This document shows, one piece after another, positions 34,968 through 43,622 of a DNA stretch of 64,000 nt. The notes under the pieces were generated by a model. That model was given only the letters and a program-made list of their open reading frames with translations, made no database searches and was not told the DNA's origin. The stretch covers positions 5,795,001 through 5,859,000 of the forward strand of contig NZ_CP118615.1 in the NCBI RefSeq assembly GCF_028993575.1, written 5' to 3'. Made by a program: the position numbers and the translations under genes. Every line of letters begins with the position of its first letter. The stretch's first letter is position 1. Source of the DNA: Micromonospora cathayae. GTDB taxonomy: Bacteria; Actinomycetota; Actinomycetes; Mycobacteriales; Micromonosporaceae.

Positions 34968-36602
34968 TCACCGCTGCGGCGGTCCGGTCTCGGTGAGCCG
35001 GCCGTCGGCCAGCCGCAGCCAGCGGTCCACCCCGATCCCGGCGAGGAAGCGGTCGTCGTGACTGACCACCACGAACGCCCCCTGGTACGCGGTGAGCGCG
35101 CTCTCCAGTTGCCCGACGCTGACCAGGTCGAGGTTGTTGGTGGGCTCGTCGAGCAGCAGCAGCTGCGGAGCCGGCTCGGCGAACAGGATGCAGGCCAGCG
35201 TGGCCCGCAGCAGCTCACCGCCGGAGAGCACGCTGACCGGCAGGTGCGCGCGGGTGCCCCGGAACAGGAAGCGGGCCAGCAGGTTCATCCGCTCCGCCTC
35301 GGTCAGCGCCGGGGCGGAGGCGGCGAGGTTCTCGGCGACCGTGCGGTCCGGGTCGAGCAGGTCGAGGCGCTGGGACAGGTAGGCGGTCCGGCCCTCGGCC
35401 CGCACCGCCGTACCGGACACCGGCTGCTGGTCGCCGCCGACCAGGCGCAGCAGGGTCGACTTGCCCGCCCCGTTGGGGCCGGTGAGGGCGATCCGTTCCG
35501 GGCCGCGGATGTCCAGGCCCACGCCGTCGCCGGCGAAGACCGGCCGGTCGTCGTACGTGGCCTGGAGGCGTTCGCCGTGGAAGACGGTACGCCCCGCGGG
35601 CACCCTGGTGCCCGGCAGTTCGAGGGCGATGTGGTCGTCCTGGCGGGCCGCCCGGCTCGCCTGGTCCAGCCGGGTCTGGGCGTCGCTGACCCGGGAGGCG
35701 TGCACCTCGTGGGACCGGGCCGCCGACACCTGCGCCTCGCGCTTGAGGTTGCCGGCGACGATCCGGGCCAGCCCCGCGTCGGCCAGGTTGCGCGAGGCGG
35801 TGGCGGCCCGCCGGGCAGCCCGCTCGCGCGCCTGCTGGAGTTCGCGCTTCTGCCGTTTGACGTCCTGCTCGGCCTGGCGTACCTGCCGCTCGGCGACGTC
35901 CCGCTCGCCCCGCACCGCCTCCTCGTACTCGGTGTAGGTGCCGCCGTACCAGCGGACCTCGCCGTGGTCGAGGGCGGCGATACGGTCCATCTCGTCCAGC
36001 AGCGCCCGGTCGTGGCTGACCACGATCAGGCAGCCGGTCCAGGAGCGGAGGACCCCGGTCAGCCGTTCGCGTGCCTCGTGGTCGAGGTTGTTGGTCGGTT
36101 CGTCCAGCAGCAGCACGTCGGGCTGTTTGAGCAGTTGGGCGGCGAGCCCGAGGGAGACCACCTGGCCACCGCTGAGGGTGCCGAGCCGCCGGTGCAGCGC
36201 CACGTCGGCCAGGCCGAGACGGTCGAGTTCGGCGCGGGTGCGCTCCTCGATGTCCCAGTCGTTGCCGACGGCGGTGAAGTGTTCCTCGGCGGCGTCGCCG
36301 GCCTCGATGGCGTGCAGCGCGGCGATGGTCCGGTCGACCTCGAGCACCTGGGCGACCGTCTGGTCCTGGGCGAAGGGCAGGTGCTGCGGCAGGTAACCCA
36401 GGACGCCCCGCACGGTGACGCTGCCGGCGGTGGGTGACAGCTCACCCGCGATGAGCCTCAGCAGGGTGGACTTGCCGGCGCCGTTGGGTGCGACCAGGCC
36501 GGTACGGCCGGCCGGCACGGAGAGGAACAGGTTCACGAAGACCGGGGTGTCGTCCGGCCAGGAGAAGGACAGGGCGGAGCAGACGACGCAGACGTCGGGC
36601 AT
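34968..36602 (-). CDS. ABC-F family ATPase, antibiotic-resistance type
   Basis: 544 residues from the ATG at 36602. Soluble tandem ATPase without membrane segments: first Walker A APNGAGKST, signature LSGGQVVSLGLA; about 80-residue charged linker (EAVRGERDVAERQVRQAEQD); second Walker A GPNGAGKST, signature LSGGELLRATLA. Both Walker B motifs (LLLDEPTNNLD) carry Glu. ABC-F proteins of this size protect ribosomes by displacing drugs from the exit-tunnel/peptidyl-transferase region or tune translation. Location next to an NRPS operon suggests self-resistance. An in-frame run upstream (to 36677) has no stop but no conserved features. Confidence 0.88.
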   Translation of the reverse strand: MPDVCVVCSALSFSWPDDTPVFVNLFLSVPAGRTGLVAPNGAGKSTLLRLIAGELSPTAGSVTVRGVLGYLPQHLPFAQDQTVAQVLEVDRTIAALHAIEAGDAAEEHFTAVGNDWDIEERTRAELDRLGLADVALHRRLGTLSGGQVVSLGLAAQLLKQPDVLLLDEPTNNLDHEARERLTGVLRSWTGCLIVVSHDRALLDEMDRIAALDHGEVRWYGGTYTEYEEAVRGERDVAERQVRQAEQDVKRQKRELQQARERAARRAATASRNLADAGLARIVAGNLKREAQVSAARSHEVHASRVSDAQTRLDQASRAARQDDHIALELPGTRVPAGRTVFHGERLQATYDDRPVFAGDGVGLDIRGPERIALTGPNGAGKSTLLRLVGGDQQPVSGTAVRAEGRTAYLSQRLDLLDPDRTVAENLAASAPALTEAERMNLLARFLFRGTRAHLPVSVLSGGELLRATLACILFAEPAPQLLLLDEPTNNLDLVSVGQLESALTAYQGAFVVVSHDDRFLAGIGVDRWLRLADGRLTETGPPQR

Positions 36603-36876
36603 GGCAGACCTCGAAGGCAGGAGAGCCGGGCGCACCGCTGCGGCCCGGTATGAGCGGGGCATGACGACATGGGCCACGCAACGACGCGTCGACGCGCGCT
36701 GGTGGCCGCTCCGGGGAACTCACCCGGAGATGTCGTCGTCACCTGCCACGTTCTGCTCCTACCTCGGCAACCGGACCAGGATAGCGCAACCGGGCGGGCT
36801 CGGCGGGTGCCGACGGCTCGAGGGCTGCACGGAACTGACACTAGCGCCGAGAGGTTTGCTGTGGAAACCTATTGGC
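36603..36876. other. Divergent intergenic region, ABC-F / membrane protein
   Basis: 274 bp. An inverted repeat CCGGGC/GCCCGG (11-nt loop) lies near 36628-36650, upstream of the ABC-F start. No convincing -35/-10 pair was found, and no separate leader-peptide ORF with attenuator stems could be made out. Confidence 0.3.
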
Positions 36877-37569
36877 ATGACCACCGAATCGATGTCCGCC
36901 CCCGGCGATCCCCGCCGGCTGCTGGCGGACGTGCGCGCGCTCGCCCACCGCGTACGTCTCGACCAACGGCAGACCTCCGTCGCACTGCTCGTGCTGGCCT
37001 CGGTGACGTTCGCCGCGATCCCGTTCGACTGGTTCGGGATGACGGTGAACTGCGCGCCGGACGGTAGCTGCCAGTTCGCGCGTCGAGGCATGCTCTACTA
37101 CTGGCCGCCGGCGCTCCTGCTGGCGTACGCGGCCATCGCCGTCTGCTACGTGCGGGCCGCCCGGGCCCGAGGGCTGGGCGCCCGTGTGCTGCCGTACGCG
37201 ATCACCGGCGCCGTGACGAGCGCCGTGTTCCCCGCCGCGTGGGTGGCGGTGGCCCTGTACCTCTCGCAGCACCCGGTGCCGGACCAGCCGCTCCCCTACT
37301 GGGGGCTCGTCCTGGACCGGCTGGTCATGCCGTGGGGCATGATCGGGGTCGCGCTGCTGGTGCTGGCCTGGCTGGAGCGCAACGTCGCACTGCTGCTGTT
37401 CACCCTCGCCTACCTGGCGACGGTGCTGCTGGTGCTGCCGCTGAACACCGGTTTCGGACCGCCGCACTGGGGCGTCCGGGCGACGATGGCGCTTCCCCAA
37501 CTCGGCTGCGGCGTGGTACTGCTGGCGGGCGCGCTGGGCTTCCGGGCAGCCCGCCGCAGGCACCGGTGA
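36877..37569 (+). CDS. Integral membrane protein of unknown function
   Basis: 230 residues from the ATG at 36877; in-frame sequence upstream is not membrane-like. About six hydrophobic segments (starting SVALLVLASVTFAAIPFDWF) and one extracytoplasmic loop with Cys-x6-Cys (NCAPDGSCQFARR). I do not recognise a catalytic motif. It overlaps a winged-helix regulator gene by GTGA; such pairs of membrane protein and one-domain regulator are common in actinomycetes, the regulator often controlling its partner. Confidence 0.7.
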   Translation: MTTESMSAPGDPRRLLADVRALAHRVRLDQRQTSVALLVLASVTFAAIPFDWFGMTVNCAPDGSCQFARRGMLYYWPPALLLAYAAIAVCYVRAARARGLGARVLPYAITGAVTSAVFPAAWVAVALYLSQHPVPDQPLPYWGLVLDRLVMPWGMIGVALLVLAWLERNVALLLFTLAYLATVLLVLPLNTGFGPPHWGVRATMALPQLGCGVVLLAGALGFRAARRRHR

Positions 37570-37934
37570 CGGCCGTGACGGGCACCCCGGACCCGGCCGC
37601 CGCACACCCGGTCACCGGGCTGGACGAGGTGGTGCACCAGCGGGTACGGCTGGGGATCCTGACCATCGCGCACGAGGCGCGGCGGGTCGAGTTCGGCTAC
37701 CTGCGCACCCAGCTCGACCTGACCGCCGGCAACCTCTCCAAGCATCTGAGCGTGCTGGAGGCGGCCGGGCTGATCGAGGTCGAGAAGGGCTACGCCGGCC
37801 GACGCGGCCGGACGTGGATCACCCTCACCGCCGCCGGCGACACCGCGCTCTCCGACGAGATCGGACGGCTCAAACAGCTCATCGCCCGCGTCGAGGCCAC
37901 CGACCCGGCGGAGGACGGTCGACCGCCGCGCTGA
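37566..37934 (+). CDS. Winged-helix transcriptional regulator (ArsR/MarR-like, PF13601 type)
   Basis: 122 residues, GTG start overlapping the membrane-protein stop. A single winged-helix domain: VHQRVRLGILTIAHEAR, then EFGYLRTQLDLTAGNLSKHLSVLEAAGLIEVEK (recognition helix around NLSKHLSVLE) and the wing GYAGRRGRTWITLT. No metal-binding Cys of the ArsR type and no ligand domain. Probably controls the membrane-protein operon. Confidence 0.85.
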   Translation: MTAVTGTPDPAAAHPVTGLDEVVHQRVRLGILTIAHEARRVEFGYLRTQLDLTAGNLSKHLSVLEAAGLIEVEKGYAGRRGRTWITLTAAGDTALSDEIGRLKQLIARVEATDPAEDGRPPR

Positions 37935-38027
37935 CCCGCCGACGCCGGTCCGCCGCCGCGCCCGCCAGCGCGTCCGGCCCGGCCGGAGGAGCCGGCCGGC
38001 CTGGCCGCGGCGCTGGCCGTACAGGGG

Positions 38028-38363
38028 ATGCTGCGCCGACGCACCCGTGGGGCGTACGGGGCGGCCGGGGCCGGTCTGCTGACCGGGTTGGCGGCCGCGG
38101 CGCTGCCCGGGCCGGGCGGCGGATGGTGGTGGGTGGGCATCCCCCTCGGGGTGGGCTGTCTGGTGCACTCCCTCGGTGACGCGTTGACCTTCACCCGGGT
38201 GCCGCTGCCGTGGCCGATCCGGATCCGGGGCGGCCGGTGGGCGGCGCTGGGCGTGTGGGCGCCGCTGCGGTTCCGTACCGGCTCGGCGGCGGAGCTGTTC
38301 CTGGTCGTTCCGGCCGTCCTGGCGCTGGGCGGGGTCAGCGTGTGGACCCTGCTGGCCGGGTAG
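38028..38363 (+). pseudogene. C-terminal fragment of a YdjM-like membrane metal-dependent hydrolase
   Basis: 111 residues corresponding only to the C-terminal part of YdjM/PF04307 proteins: IPLGVGCLVHSLGDALTFTRVPLPWPI, with the His-x-x-Gly-Asp element, then the final membrane helix. The N-terminal half with the other His/Asp ligands is absent, and the 93 bp upstream in the same frame is Pro/Ala-rich with no trace of it. No ribosome-binding site precedes the ATG (GGAGGAG lies 40 bp upstream). A truncated remnant is most likely; a short functional variant is possible. Confidence 0.55.
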
Positions 38364-38569
38364 GCGACCAGACGGCTGAGCTGCCGAGATAACGCTCTCA
38401 CGAACTGCCGTGGATGGCTTGACACGCCCCCGGCCGGACGTGACCATGTATTGACATATTTCGCGCTCTCCGGCGACGCTGCCGGACGGCCCGCGAGTCG
38501 CACCCGCACCTGCACTCCCCACCGGCGTGATCGGCGCACGCCCTCCCCGTCCCGCGGAAGGACATCACC
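38364..38569 (+). promoter_or_regulatory. Upstream region of the ThuA/sugar-dehydrogenase gene
   Basis: Two TTGACA hexamers (38419-38424; 38451-38456). The first has a weak GACCAT 17 bp on. An inverted repeat GAGA-TAACGC-TCTC at 38386-38399 looks like a degenerate LacI-type site. GGAAGGA (38556-38562) is the ribosome-binding site for the GTG at 38570. Confidence 0.35.
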
Positions 38570-41500
38570 GTGCGCAGATCCCTGAGATCGTGGCTGGGCG
38601 CCGCGCTGAGCGCGATCCTCGTGGTCGGCGGCATCGCCGTCGCGCCACCGGCGAGCAGTGCCGCCCCCTTCAGCGTCCTGGTCTTCAGCAAGACCGCCGG
38701 CTTCCGGCACGGCTCCATCGGCCCGGGCATCACCGCCATCCAGCAGCTCGGCGCGGCCAACGGGTTCACCGTCGAGACCACCGAGGACGCGGCCCAGTTC
38801 ACCGACGCCAACCTGAGCCGGTTCGCCGCGGTGATCTGGCTCTCCACCACCGGTGACGTGCTCAACGCCACCCAGCAGGCCGCGTTCGAGCGCTACCTCA
38901 CCGGGGGCGGCGGGTACGTGGGCGTGCACTCCGCCGCCGACACCGAGTACGACTGGCCCTGGTACGGCGGGCTCGTCGGGGCGTACTTCGCCTCGCACCC
39001 GGCGAACCAGACCGCCACCATCAAGGTCGCCGACCAGGTGCACCCGTCCACCGCGTCGCTGCCGCAACGGTGGACCCGGCTGGACGAGTGGTACAACTAC
39101 CGCACCAACCCCCGGGGCAACGTGCACGTGCTCGCCACCCTCGACGAGAGCACCTACACCGGTGGCGGCAACGGCTACGACCACCCGATCTCCTGGTGCC
39201 AGAACTACTCCGGCGGCCGGGCCTGGTACACCGGCCTCGGCCACACCGACGAGTCGTACACCGAGCCGGCGTTCCGCCAGCACCTGCTCGGCGGCATCCA
39301 GAGCGCGGCCGGCGCGGTGCAGGCCGACTGTGGTGCCACCGTCACCAGCAACTTCCAGCAGGTCGAGCTGGCCCGTGGGGTGGCCGAGACCGGCGAGCCG
39401 ATGACGCTGACCGTGCTGCCCGACCGGGGAGTGCTGCACACCGCCCGCAACGGGGTGATCCGGCACACCGACGCGGCCGGCAACACGAAGGTCGCCGCCA
39501 CCCTGCCGGTCTACACCGGGGACGAGGAGGGCCTCCAGGGCATCGCCGCCGACCCCAACTTCGCCACCAACCGCTGGGTGTACGTCTTCTACGCCCCACC
39601 ACTGAACACCCCCGGGGGTGGCGCGCCGGCCACCGGCACCCCGGCCGACTTCGCGGTCTGGAACGGGGTCAACCGGCTGTCCCGGTTCACCGTCCGCGCC
39701 GACGACACCCTCGACCCGGCCAGCGAAACCCTGATCCTGGACGTGCCGACCAGCCGGGGCATGTGCTGCCACGTCGGCGGGGACATCGCCTTCGACGCGG
39801 CCGGCAACCTGTACCTGACCACCGGCGACGACACCAACCCGTTCGACTCCGCCGGGTTCACCCCGATCGACGAGCGGGCCGGCCGCAACCCGGCCTTCGA
39901 CGCCCAGCGCACCTCGGCGAACAGCAACGACCTGCGGGGCAAGGTGCTGCGGATCAAGCCGAGCGCGGCCGGTGGCTACACCGTCCCGGCCGGCAACATG
40001 TTCGCCCCCGGCACCGCGCGGACCCGCCCGGAGATCTACGCGATGGGTTTCCGCAACCCGTTCCGGATGAGCGTGGACAAGGCCACCGGCGTCGTCTACC
40101 TGGGCGACTACGGGCCGGACGCGGGCACCGCCGACCCGAACCGGGGACCGGCGGGGAACGTGGAGTTCGCCCGCATCGACCGGCCCGGCTTCTACGGCTG
40201 GCCGTACTGCACCGCCCGCAACGACGCCTACAACGACTACACCTTCCCGTCCGGGCCGTCCGGCCCGAAGTTCGACTGCGCCAACGGCCCGGTGAACAAC
40301 TCACCGAACAACACCGGCATCACCCAGTTGCCGCCGGCCGTCCCGGCGTGGCTGCCGTACGGCGGCTCCGGTTCCCCGCCGGAGTTCACCGGCGGCGGTC
40401 TCTCCCCGATGGGTGGGCCGGTGTACCGGTACGACCCGGCGAACACCTCCCCGGTGGCGTTCCCGCGGTACTACGACGGGACGTACTTCGCCGGTGAGTT
40501 CGGTCGCCGCTGGATCAAGAACATCAAGCTCGACGCGGCCGGCCAGCCCCACAAGATCAACCCGTTCCCGTGGACCGGCACCCAGGTCATGGACATGGAG
40601 TTCGGCCCGGACGGCGCGCTCTACGTGCTCGACTACGGCACCGGCTGGTTCAACGGCGACGCCAACTCGGCGCTCTACCGGATCGAGTACGCCCGCGACG
40701 GCCGCGCCCCACGCCCGGCCATCTCGGCCACCCCGACCAGCGGCACCGCACCGCTGACCGTGCAGTTCTCCTCGGCCGGCACGCTCGACCCGGACGGTGA
40801 CCCGATCACCTACGCCTGGGACTTCGACAACAACGGCACCACCGACTCGACCGCGACCAACCCGAGCCACACGTACACCACCAACGGGGTACGCCGCCCG
40901 ACCCTGACGGTGCGGGACACCACCGGCAAGACGGCCACCGCGAGCACGGTCGTCACGGTCGGCAACAGCGCCCCGGTGGTCACCGTGACCGTCCCGTCGA
41001 ACGGACAGACGTTCAGCTTCGGTGACGCGGTGCCGTTCACCGTCACCGTCACCGACGCCCAGGACGGCACCGTCGACTGTGCCCGGGTCAAGGTGGCCTA
41101 CGTCCTCGGCCACGACTCGCACGGCCACCAGATCAGCAGCAGGCAGGGCTGCACCGGGGTCATCCAGACCACCGCCGACGGCGAGCACGACACGGCGGCG
41201 AACATCTTCGGCATCATCGACGCCGAGTACACCGACCTGGGTGGGGGCGGCCAGCCGCCGCTGACCACGCACGCGCAGGCGGTGCTGCAACCCCGCACCC
41301 GGCAGGCCGAGCACGCCGGGGACTCCTCCGGCACCCAGGTCGTCACGCCGGGCAGCGCACACGGCGGCGCGGCGGTCGGCTACATCGACAACAACGACTG
41401 GATCTCGTACCAGCCGTACCACCTGGCCGGCGTGCGGTCGTTCAGCGTCCGGGCCGGCGCGCCCGCCGGCGCCGGCGGCACCGTGGAACTGCGGGTCGAC

Positions 41501-42493
41501 TCGCCCACCGGGCCGCTGGTCGGCACGGCGACCGTGACACCGACCGGCGGACACGGCACCTTCGCCACGTTCACCGGCACGGTCACCCCGCCCACCGGCA
41601 CCCGCACCCTGTTCCTGGTGTTCAAGGGCGGCGGCGGCATGTTCGACCTGGACGAGTTCACCCTGTCCACCGGCCCCGGCGGCGACCCGGACCCCGATCC
41701 GGGGACGAACCTGGCCCGGGGCAAGCCGGCCCGGGCGTCCAGCCTGGAAGGGGCGTACGTGGCGGCCAACGCGTTCGACGGCGCGCCCGCCACGCGCTGG
41801 GCCAGCGCGTTCGCCGACCCGCAGTGGATCGACGTGGACCTGGGCGCCACCCACGCCATCGACCGGGTCACGCTGACCTGGGAGGCGGCGTACGGCAGCG
41901 GGTACCAGATCCAGACCTCGCCGGACGGGGTCACCTTCACCACGATCCGGACGGTGACCGGCGGCGACGGCGGCGTGGACGAGCTGACCGGACTCTCCGG
42001 CTCCGGCCGGTACGTCCGGCTCCTCGGCACCACCCGGGGCACCGCCTGGGGCTACTCACTGTTCGAGTTCGAGGTGTACGGGAGTCCCGGCGGTCCGCCG
42101 GCGGGGACCAACCTGCTGCTGAACAAGCCCACGCTGACCTCCAGTGACGAGGGTGCCGGGATGTCCGGCGCCCAGGCGGTGGACGGCAGCCTCACCACCC
42201 GCTGGTCGAGTGCGTTCTCCGATCCGCAGTGGATCCGGGTCGACCTCGGCGCGCCGACCGCGATCGGCCGGGTCAAGCTGAGCTGGGAGGCGGCGTACAG
42301 CAGCGCCTACCGGATCCAGACCTCGAACGACGGCACCACCTGGGTCGACGTGAAGTCGGTGACCGGGGCCGACGGCGGGGTGGACGAACACACCGGGCTC
42401 GGCGCGAACGGCCGGTACCTGCGGATCCTCGGCACCGCCCGGGGCACCGGGTACGGTCACTCGCTCTGGGAACTGGAGGCGTACGCGGGCTGA
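38570..42493 (+). CDS. Secreted multidomain protein: ThuA, PQQ-type sugar dehydrogenase, PKD, CBM6, two F5/8C domains
   Basis: 1307 residues, GTG start. Signal peptide 1 to about 31 (ending PPASSAAP). ThuA-like domain about 34-250 (LVFSKTAGFRHGSI, GVHSAADTEYDWPWYGG). Glucose/sorbosone dehydrogenase beta-propeller about 258-715 (GDEEGLQGIAADPNF, MCCHVGGDIAFDAAGNLY, GFRNPFRMSVD). PKD about 716-800, CBM6 about 913-1033 (NNDWISY), then two discoidin domains about 1046-1170 and 1179-1307 that are clear duplicates. Likely a wall-associated or secreted enzyme that binds polysaccharide and oxidises or trims sugars; a quinone cofactor is inferred from the family only. Confidence 0.9.
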   Translation: MRRSLRSWLGAALSAILVVGGIAVAPPASSAAPFSVLVFSKTAGFRHGSIGPGITAIQQLGAANGFTVETTEDAAQFTDANLSRFAAVIWLSTTGDVLNATQQAAFERYLTGGGGYVGVHSAADTEYDWPWYGGLVGAYFASHPANQTATIKVADQVHPSTASLPQRWTRLDEWYNYRTNPRGNVHVLATLDESTYTGGGNGYDHPISWCQNYSGGRAWYTGLGHTDESYTEPAFRQHLLGGIQSAAGAVQADCGATVTSNFQQVELARGVAETGEPMTLTVLPDRGVLHTARNGVIRHTDAAGNTKVAATLPVYTGDEEGLQGIAADPNFATNRWVYVFYAPPLNTPGGGAPATGTPADFAVWNGVNRLSRFTVRADDTLDPASETLILDVPTSRGMCCHVGGDIAFDAAGNLYLTTGDDTNPFDSAGFTPIDERAGRNPAFDAQRTSANSNDLRGKVLRIKPSAAGGYTVPAGNMFAPGTARTRPEIYAMGFRNPFRMSVDKATGVVYLGDYGPDAGTADPNRGPAGNVEFARIDRPGFYGWPYCTARNDAYNDYTFPSGPSGPKFDCANGPVNNSPNNTGITQLPPAVPAWLPYGGSGSPPEFTGGGLSPMGGPVYRYDPANTSPVAFPRYYDGTYFAGEFGRRWIKNIKLDAAGQPHKINPFPWTGTQVMDMEFGPDGALYVLDYGTGWFNGDANSALYRIEYARDGRAPRPAISATPTSGTAPLTVQFSSAGTLDPDGDPITYAWDFDNNGTTDSTATNPSHTYTTNGVRRPTLTVRDTTGKTATASTVVTVGNSAPVVTVTVPSNGQTFSFGDAVPFTVTVTDAQDGTVDCARVKVAYVLGHDSHGHQISSRQGCTGVIQTTADGEHDTAANIFGIIDAEYTDLGGGGQPPLTTHAQAVLQPRTRQAEHAGDSSGTQVVTPGSAHGGAAVGYIDNNDWISYQPYHLAGVRSFSVRAGAPAGAGGTVELRVDSPTGPLVGTATVTPTGGHGTFATFTGTVTPPTGTRTLFLVFKGGGGMFDLDEFTLSTGPGGDPDPDPGTNLARGKPARASSLEGAYVAANAFDGAPATRWASAFADPQWIDVDLGATHAIDRVTLTWEAAYGSGYQIQTSPDGVTFTTIRTVTGGDGGVDELTGLSGSGRYVRLLGTTRGTAWGYSLFEFEVYGSPGGPPAGTNLLLNKPTLTSSDEGAGMSGAQAVDGSLTTRWSSAFSDPQWIRVDLGAPTAIGRVKLSWEAAYSSAYRIQTSNDGTTWVDVKSVTGADGGVDEHTGLGANGRYLRILGTARGTGYGHSLWELEAYAG

Positions 42494-42502
42494 CCGGGCG
42501 AC

Positions 42503-42541
42503 GGGGCGGTCGGCGCGGGTGGGACCTGCGCCGGCCGCCCC
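42503..42541 (+). terminator. Hairpin terminator after the ThuA/sugar-dehydrogenase gene
   Basis: 14-bp stem (42503-42516 with 42528-42541, one G-U pair) and an 11-nt loop, 10 bp after the stop codon; no U-tract. Confidence 0.65.
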
Positions 42542-42547
42542 ACGGCA

Positions 42548-42663
42548 GGACCGGTTCACCACCACCTCGCGCACGTACAGCGGGTGGACGATCTTCCTCA
42601 CGCCCGTGGTGGGCGGCAACGCCAGCACCAGCACGGTCGACCCGGACCAGTTCCCGGGCGGCT
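42548..42663 (+). pseudogene. Short 3' remnant of an unidentified gene
   Basis: An open frame without a start codon reads DRFTTTSRTYSGWTIFLTPV, continues Gly/Ser/Thr-rich, and ends at TGA 42661-42663. The composition looks like the C-terminal tail of a secreted protein, but no family is assigned. It follows the hairpin directly and has no ribosome-binding site. Confidence 0.3.
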
Positions 42664-42751
42664 GACGGCCCCGGTCCCGGACCGGTCGAGGCGATCGACC
42701 GCCGTCCGGGCCGGCGCGGCAGCACCGGGGGCAGCGACGTCGGACGGGGGC

Positions 42752-42862
42752 GTGGTGACCAAGACCCCCGGCTACGACGGACTGCCCCTGGTCATGCTGC
42801 GACTCGAACAGGTGGACGTCGACCGACTCGACGAACTCGTCACCGACGCCTGGCGGATGCTG
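42752..42862 (+). pseudogene. C-terminal remnant of a MmcQ/YjbR-like protein
   Basis: The frame opens with TKTPGYDGLPLVMLRLEQVD and continues with DELVTDAWRMLVAP, matching the C-terminal pattern of YjbR DNA-binding-fold proteins (tyrosine-Asp-Gly, leucine-rich strand, AWR, AP). The N-terminal 70-80 residues are missing, and after the AP motif the frame runs into the antisense of the next gene without its own stop. A decayed fragment. Confidence 0.5.
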
Positions 42863-42895
42863 GTTGCGCCTCCACGTGGCGCTGCCACCTCGTCC

Positions 42896-43474
42896 TCAGG
42901 CGAAACCACGGGCGGTGGCTTCCAGCTTCTCGCGGTAGGCGGCCCACCACGCCTCGTCGCCCTCGACCATGTTGTCTCCGGGCCGCCGCCAGCCGACCTG
43001 GCCGTCGAGCAGTTCCCGGACGATGTCGGCGTGCCCGGCGTGCCGGTTCAGCTCCGCGAGCATGTGCACGAGGACGAGGTGCAGCGTCACCGGGGCGTCG
43101 CCCCACCACCGCACCGAGCCGGGCGCGTCGATCGGGAGCGCCTCGATCGTCGCGTCCGCGTGCGCCCAGACGCGGTGCCACAGACCGACGACGTCGTCGC
43201 GGGACTCGTCGGCCGCGGCCCACATGTCCGCGTTCGGCTCCGCGTCCTCGGCCAGGCCCGCGACCGGCTCGGGAAAGGGCCTGTCGAACACCTCGCCGAA
43301 ATAGCCGGCGGTCACCGAGGCCACGTGTTTGACCAGCCCGAGCAGGTTCGTGCCGGTCGGCACGAGCGGACGCCGTACGTCGTACTCCGACAACCCGTCG
43401 AGCTTCCCGAGCAGCGCCGCGCGCGCCTCCCGCAGGTACCGATGGAGGTTCGCCTTGGTGTCGGGGTCCGTCAT
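42896..43474 (-). CDS. DinB/DUF664-family protein
   Basis: 192 residues, four-helix bundle with a probable metal site: His50 (GLVKHVAS) and the C-terminal ELNRHAGHADIVRELLDG motif typical of DUF664. Relatives include mycothiol- or bacillithiol-dependent transferases and maleylpyruvate isomerase-like enzymes; many act in stress response. Single gene, ATG start, no co-directional neighbours. Confidence 0.85.
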   Translation of the reverse strand: MTDPDTKANLHRYLREARAALLGKLDGLSEYDVRRPLVPTGTNLLGLVKHVASVTAGYFGEVFDRPFPEPVAGLAEDAEPNADMWAAADESRDDVVGLWHRVWAHADATIEALPIDAPGSVRWWGDAPVTLHLVLVHMLAELNRHAGHADIVRELLDGQVGWRRPGDNMVEGDEAWWAAYREKLEATARGFA

Positions 43475-43573
43475 GCCGCCCAGCCTGTCACAACCGCGCC
43501 TGCCCGGACACCCCGCGTTCCGGCGGACACCGTCGGACTCCCGGGGCGGCGGACGGAGGCATCAAGAGTTTGC

Positions 43574-43608
43574 TATACATCTATGGAACGGGCGTGGGAG
43601 CGCTACCA
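43574..43608 (+). promoter_or_regulatory. Extended -10 promoter with CebR-type operator
   Basis: TGCTATACAT (43571-43580) is an extended -10 element. TGGGAGCGCTACCA at 43595-43608 differs at one position from the CebR box TGGGAGCGCTCCCA and covers the expected early transcribed region of the Cip1-like gene. In Streptomyces CebR represses cellulose/cellobiose-use genes. Confidence 0.6.
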
Positions 43609-43622
43609 GACGGAGGACGACC

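Noticed and set aside
23980..36602. Horizontal-transfer boundary of the NRPS locus
   Set aside because: No integrase, tRNA, IS or clear change in base composition at either edge.
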